A stretch of DNA of 6,882 bases, from NCBI GenBank assembly GCA_018056045.1, contig JAGPGI010000150.1, forward strand, positions 1 through 6,882. The letters are read 5' to 3'. The stretch comes from Paracoccus sp. (in: a-proteobacteria). GTDB lineage: Bacteria; Pseudomonadota; Alphaproteobacteria; Rhodobacterales; Rhodobacteraceae. Made by a program: the position numbers and the translations under genes. The notes under the pieces are model-generated. The model made no database searches. It was given only the letters and a program-made list of their open reading frames with translations, and was not told the DNA's origin. Below, in pieces: positions 6,156-6,882 of the stretch. Each line of letters begins with the position of its first letter. Within the stretch, counting starts at the first letter, position 1.

Positions 6156-6743
6156 ATGACCGCGATCAAAATTGGCTATGCCCGCTGCTCCACCGATCGT
6201 CAGGATCTGACGGCGCAGCGTGCTGCCCTTGCAGAGCTTGGGGTCACCGAAGACCGCATCTACACAGATCACGGTCTGACCGGCACGAACCGCGACCGGC
6301 CCGGTCTCGCCCAGGCCCTCGCCGCCGTGCGCGCAGGCGACGTGTTTGTCGTGCCGAAGCTTGACCGCCTCGCGCGCTCGGTCCCCGACGCACGGGCCAT
6401 CGCGGAACAGTTGGAAAAGAAGGGCGTCAAGCTTGCCCTCGGCGCATCGGTCTACGATCCGACCGACCCGATGGGAAAGATGTTCTTCAACATCCTCGCC
6501 ACCTTCGCCGAGTTCGAGGCCGACCTCATCCGCATGCGCACCCGCGAAGGTATGGCCATCGCCCGCGCCAAGGGCAAACTCCGGGGAAAGCAGCCGAAAC
6601 TCTCGGAAAAACAACAAAAAGAACTGAGCCGGATGCACGCCTCCGGCGAATATTCCATCAGCGATCTAGCTGAGCTCTTCTCTGTCTCAAGACCGACCGT
6701 CTACAGAACGCTGCAGCGAAATTCCCCAAAAATTAAGCCTTAG
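6156..6743 (+). CDS. tnpR: serine resolvase TnpR
   Basis: This 195-residue protein is a small serine recombinase. The N-terminal catalytic domain opens MTAIKIGYARCSTDRQDLTA, with Arg10 and nucleophile Ser12. It contains the family motifs DHGLTGTNRDRPGL (38-51) and PKLDRLARS (67-75), with Arg71 and Arg74, and the long helix MGKMFFNILATFAEFEADLI. A short helix-turn-helix closes the protein (about 148-190, including SISDLAELFSVSRPTVYRTL). In Tn3 elements it resolves cointegrates at res and represses both transposon genes. Length fits the usual 185-200 residues and all key residues are present, so it should be active. The ATG at 6156 gives the canonical N-terminus, but no Shine-Dalgarno sequence is visible before it. 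The stop TAG (6741-6743) lies inside the right terminal repeat. A passenger invertase is less likely because it sits with tnpA and a res-like region. Confidence 0.96.
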   Translation: MTAIKIGYARCSTDRQDLTAQRAALAELGVTEDRIYTDHGLTGTNRDRPGLAQALAAVRAGDVFVVPKLDRLARSVPDARAIAEQLEKKGVKLALGASVYDPTDPMGKMFFNILATFAEFEADLIRMRTREGMAIARAKGKLRGKQPKLSEKQQKELSRMHASGEYSISDLAELFSVSRPTVYRTLQRNSPKIKP

Positions 6744-6776
6744 CGTAGGATTCTGCCCCCTCCGGCATCAGACCCC
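6739..6776 (-). repeat. Tn3-family terminal inverted repeat, right
   Basis: This 38-bp end starts CTTAGCGTAGG and finishes CATCAGACCCC. It is an exact reverse complement of the left end at 3072-3109, and the tnpR stop codon (6741-6743) lies inside it. Confidence 0.97.
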
Positions 6777-6882
6777 TGCTGGGCTTTCACCCCGCGCCGT
6801 TGCCCCGGATGCGCGGCCGGGCGGTGATCCCCTGGCAGATCCTGACCGGGCAGCAGCAGGGTGGTGCCACGCTGTTCTGGAT
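6777..6882 (+). pseudogene. formyltransferase-family gene fragment, 5' end removed by the transposon
   Basis: From 6779 the plus strand reads LGFHPAPLPRMRGRAVIPWQ followed by ILTGQQQGGATLFW, open to the window edge. This matches the catalytic part of the formyl_transf_N fold (methionyl-tRNA formyltransferase and sugar or amino-acid formyltransferase relatives), where H-P-x-x-LP-x-x-RG carries the catalytic histidine (codon at 6788-6790), followed by a W-x-I-x-x-G helix and a G-x-x-LF strand. These enzymes move a formyl group from 10-formyltetrahydrofolate to an amine. The N-terminal part, usually about 90-100 residues, is absent: reading upstream in frame enters the inverted repeat and meets a TAG at 6746-6748 without a start codon. 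The sequence left of the transposon is an unrelated regulator on the other strand. Family assignment rests on only about 35 residues, and the substrate is unknown. Confidence 0.65.

Larger units (their letters stand above)
3072..6776. mobile_element. Tn3-family transposon, 3,705 bp, tnpA and tnpR only
   Basis: The element is bounded by perfect 38-bp inverted repeats (3072-3109 and 6739-6776) that start GGGGTCTGAT and end ACGCTAAG, closely following the Tn3 pattern (GGGGTCTGA...ACGTTAAG). Inside are only a transposase (minus) and a serine resolvase (plus), diverging from a 165-bp res-like region and each ending inside its terminal repeat. No resistance, toxin-antitoxin or other passenger gene fits in the remaining space. 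All expected parts look intact, so it should be able to transpose by the replicative cointegrate route and resolve cointegrates. The 5-bp flanks, ACGCT (3067-3071) and TGCTG (6777-6781), do not match as direct or inverted copies, so no target duplication is present. Confidence 0.95.

Noticed and set aside
6000..6638. Minus-strand open frame of 212 residues opposite tnpR
   Set aside because: It is antisense to a complete serine resolvase and crosses the res region; nothing in its translation is recognisable.

Overview
The window comes from a GC-rich alphaproteobacterium, most likely a Paracoccus- or Rhodobacter-like member of the Rhodobacterales. This is inferred from base composition, codon use and the gene families present; no rRNA or other phylogenetic marker is available. 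There are no tRNA, rRNA or CRISPR features.

Region 1 (1..2728, all minus strand, transcribed right to left) is a tightly packed five-gene operon for sulfide/persulfide handling. In order of transcription it holds a 70-residue DUF2892 (YgaP-type) membrane protein, two half-size YeeE/YedE-type sulfur transporter subunits, an ETHE1/Blh-type metallo-beta-lactamase-fold persulfide dioxygenase, and a TIGR01244 (DUF442) phosphatase-like/sulfur-transferase domain fused to a sulfide:quinone-oxidoreductase-like flavoprotein, cut by the window edge. Junctions are 1, 4, 39 and 23 bp. The likely division of labour is movement of reduced sulfur through the membrane proteins, oxidation of sulfide to (per)sulfide by the flavoprotein, and oxidation of persulfide to sulfite by the dioxygenase.

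Region 2 (2729..3071) holds a 143-bp intergenic stretch with a short perfect palindrome and hairpins, then the last 65 codons of a Crp/Fnr-family regulator (minus strand). The sensor domain and the start of the regulator are missing because a transposon end abuts the gene.

Region 3 (3072..6776) is a complete 3,705-bp Tn3-family transposon with perfect 38-bp terminal inverted repeats. It carries only tnpA (961 aa, minus) and tnpR (195 aa serine resolvase, plus), divergently transcribed from a 165-bp res-like region, with no passenger genes. Both genes end on the same TAG that forms part of each inverted repeat.

Region 4 (6777..6882, plus) is an internal fragment of a formyltransferase-family gene beheaded by the other transposon end. 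The two flanks belong to different genes on opposite strands and share no 5-bp target duplication. The junction is therefore a rearrangement product (adjacent deletion, recombination between copies) or an assembly join, not a simple insertion. I see no convincing undescribed system; the points of most interest are the mismatched flanks, the decapitated regulator next to the sulfide operon, and the domain arrangement of the operon.
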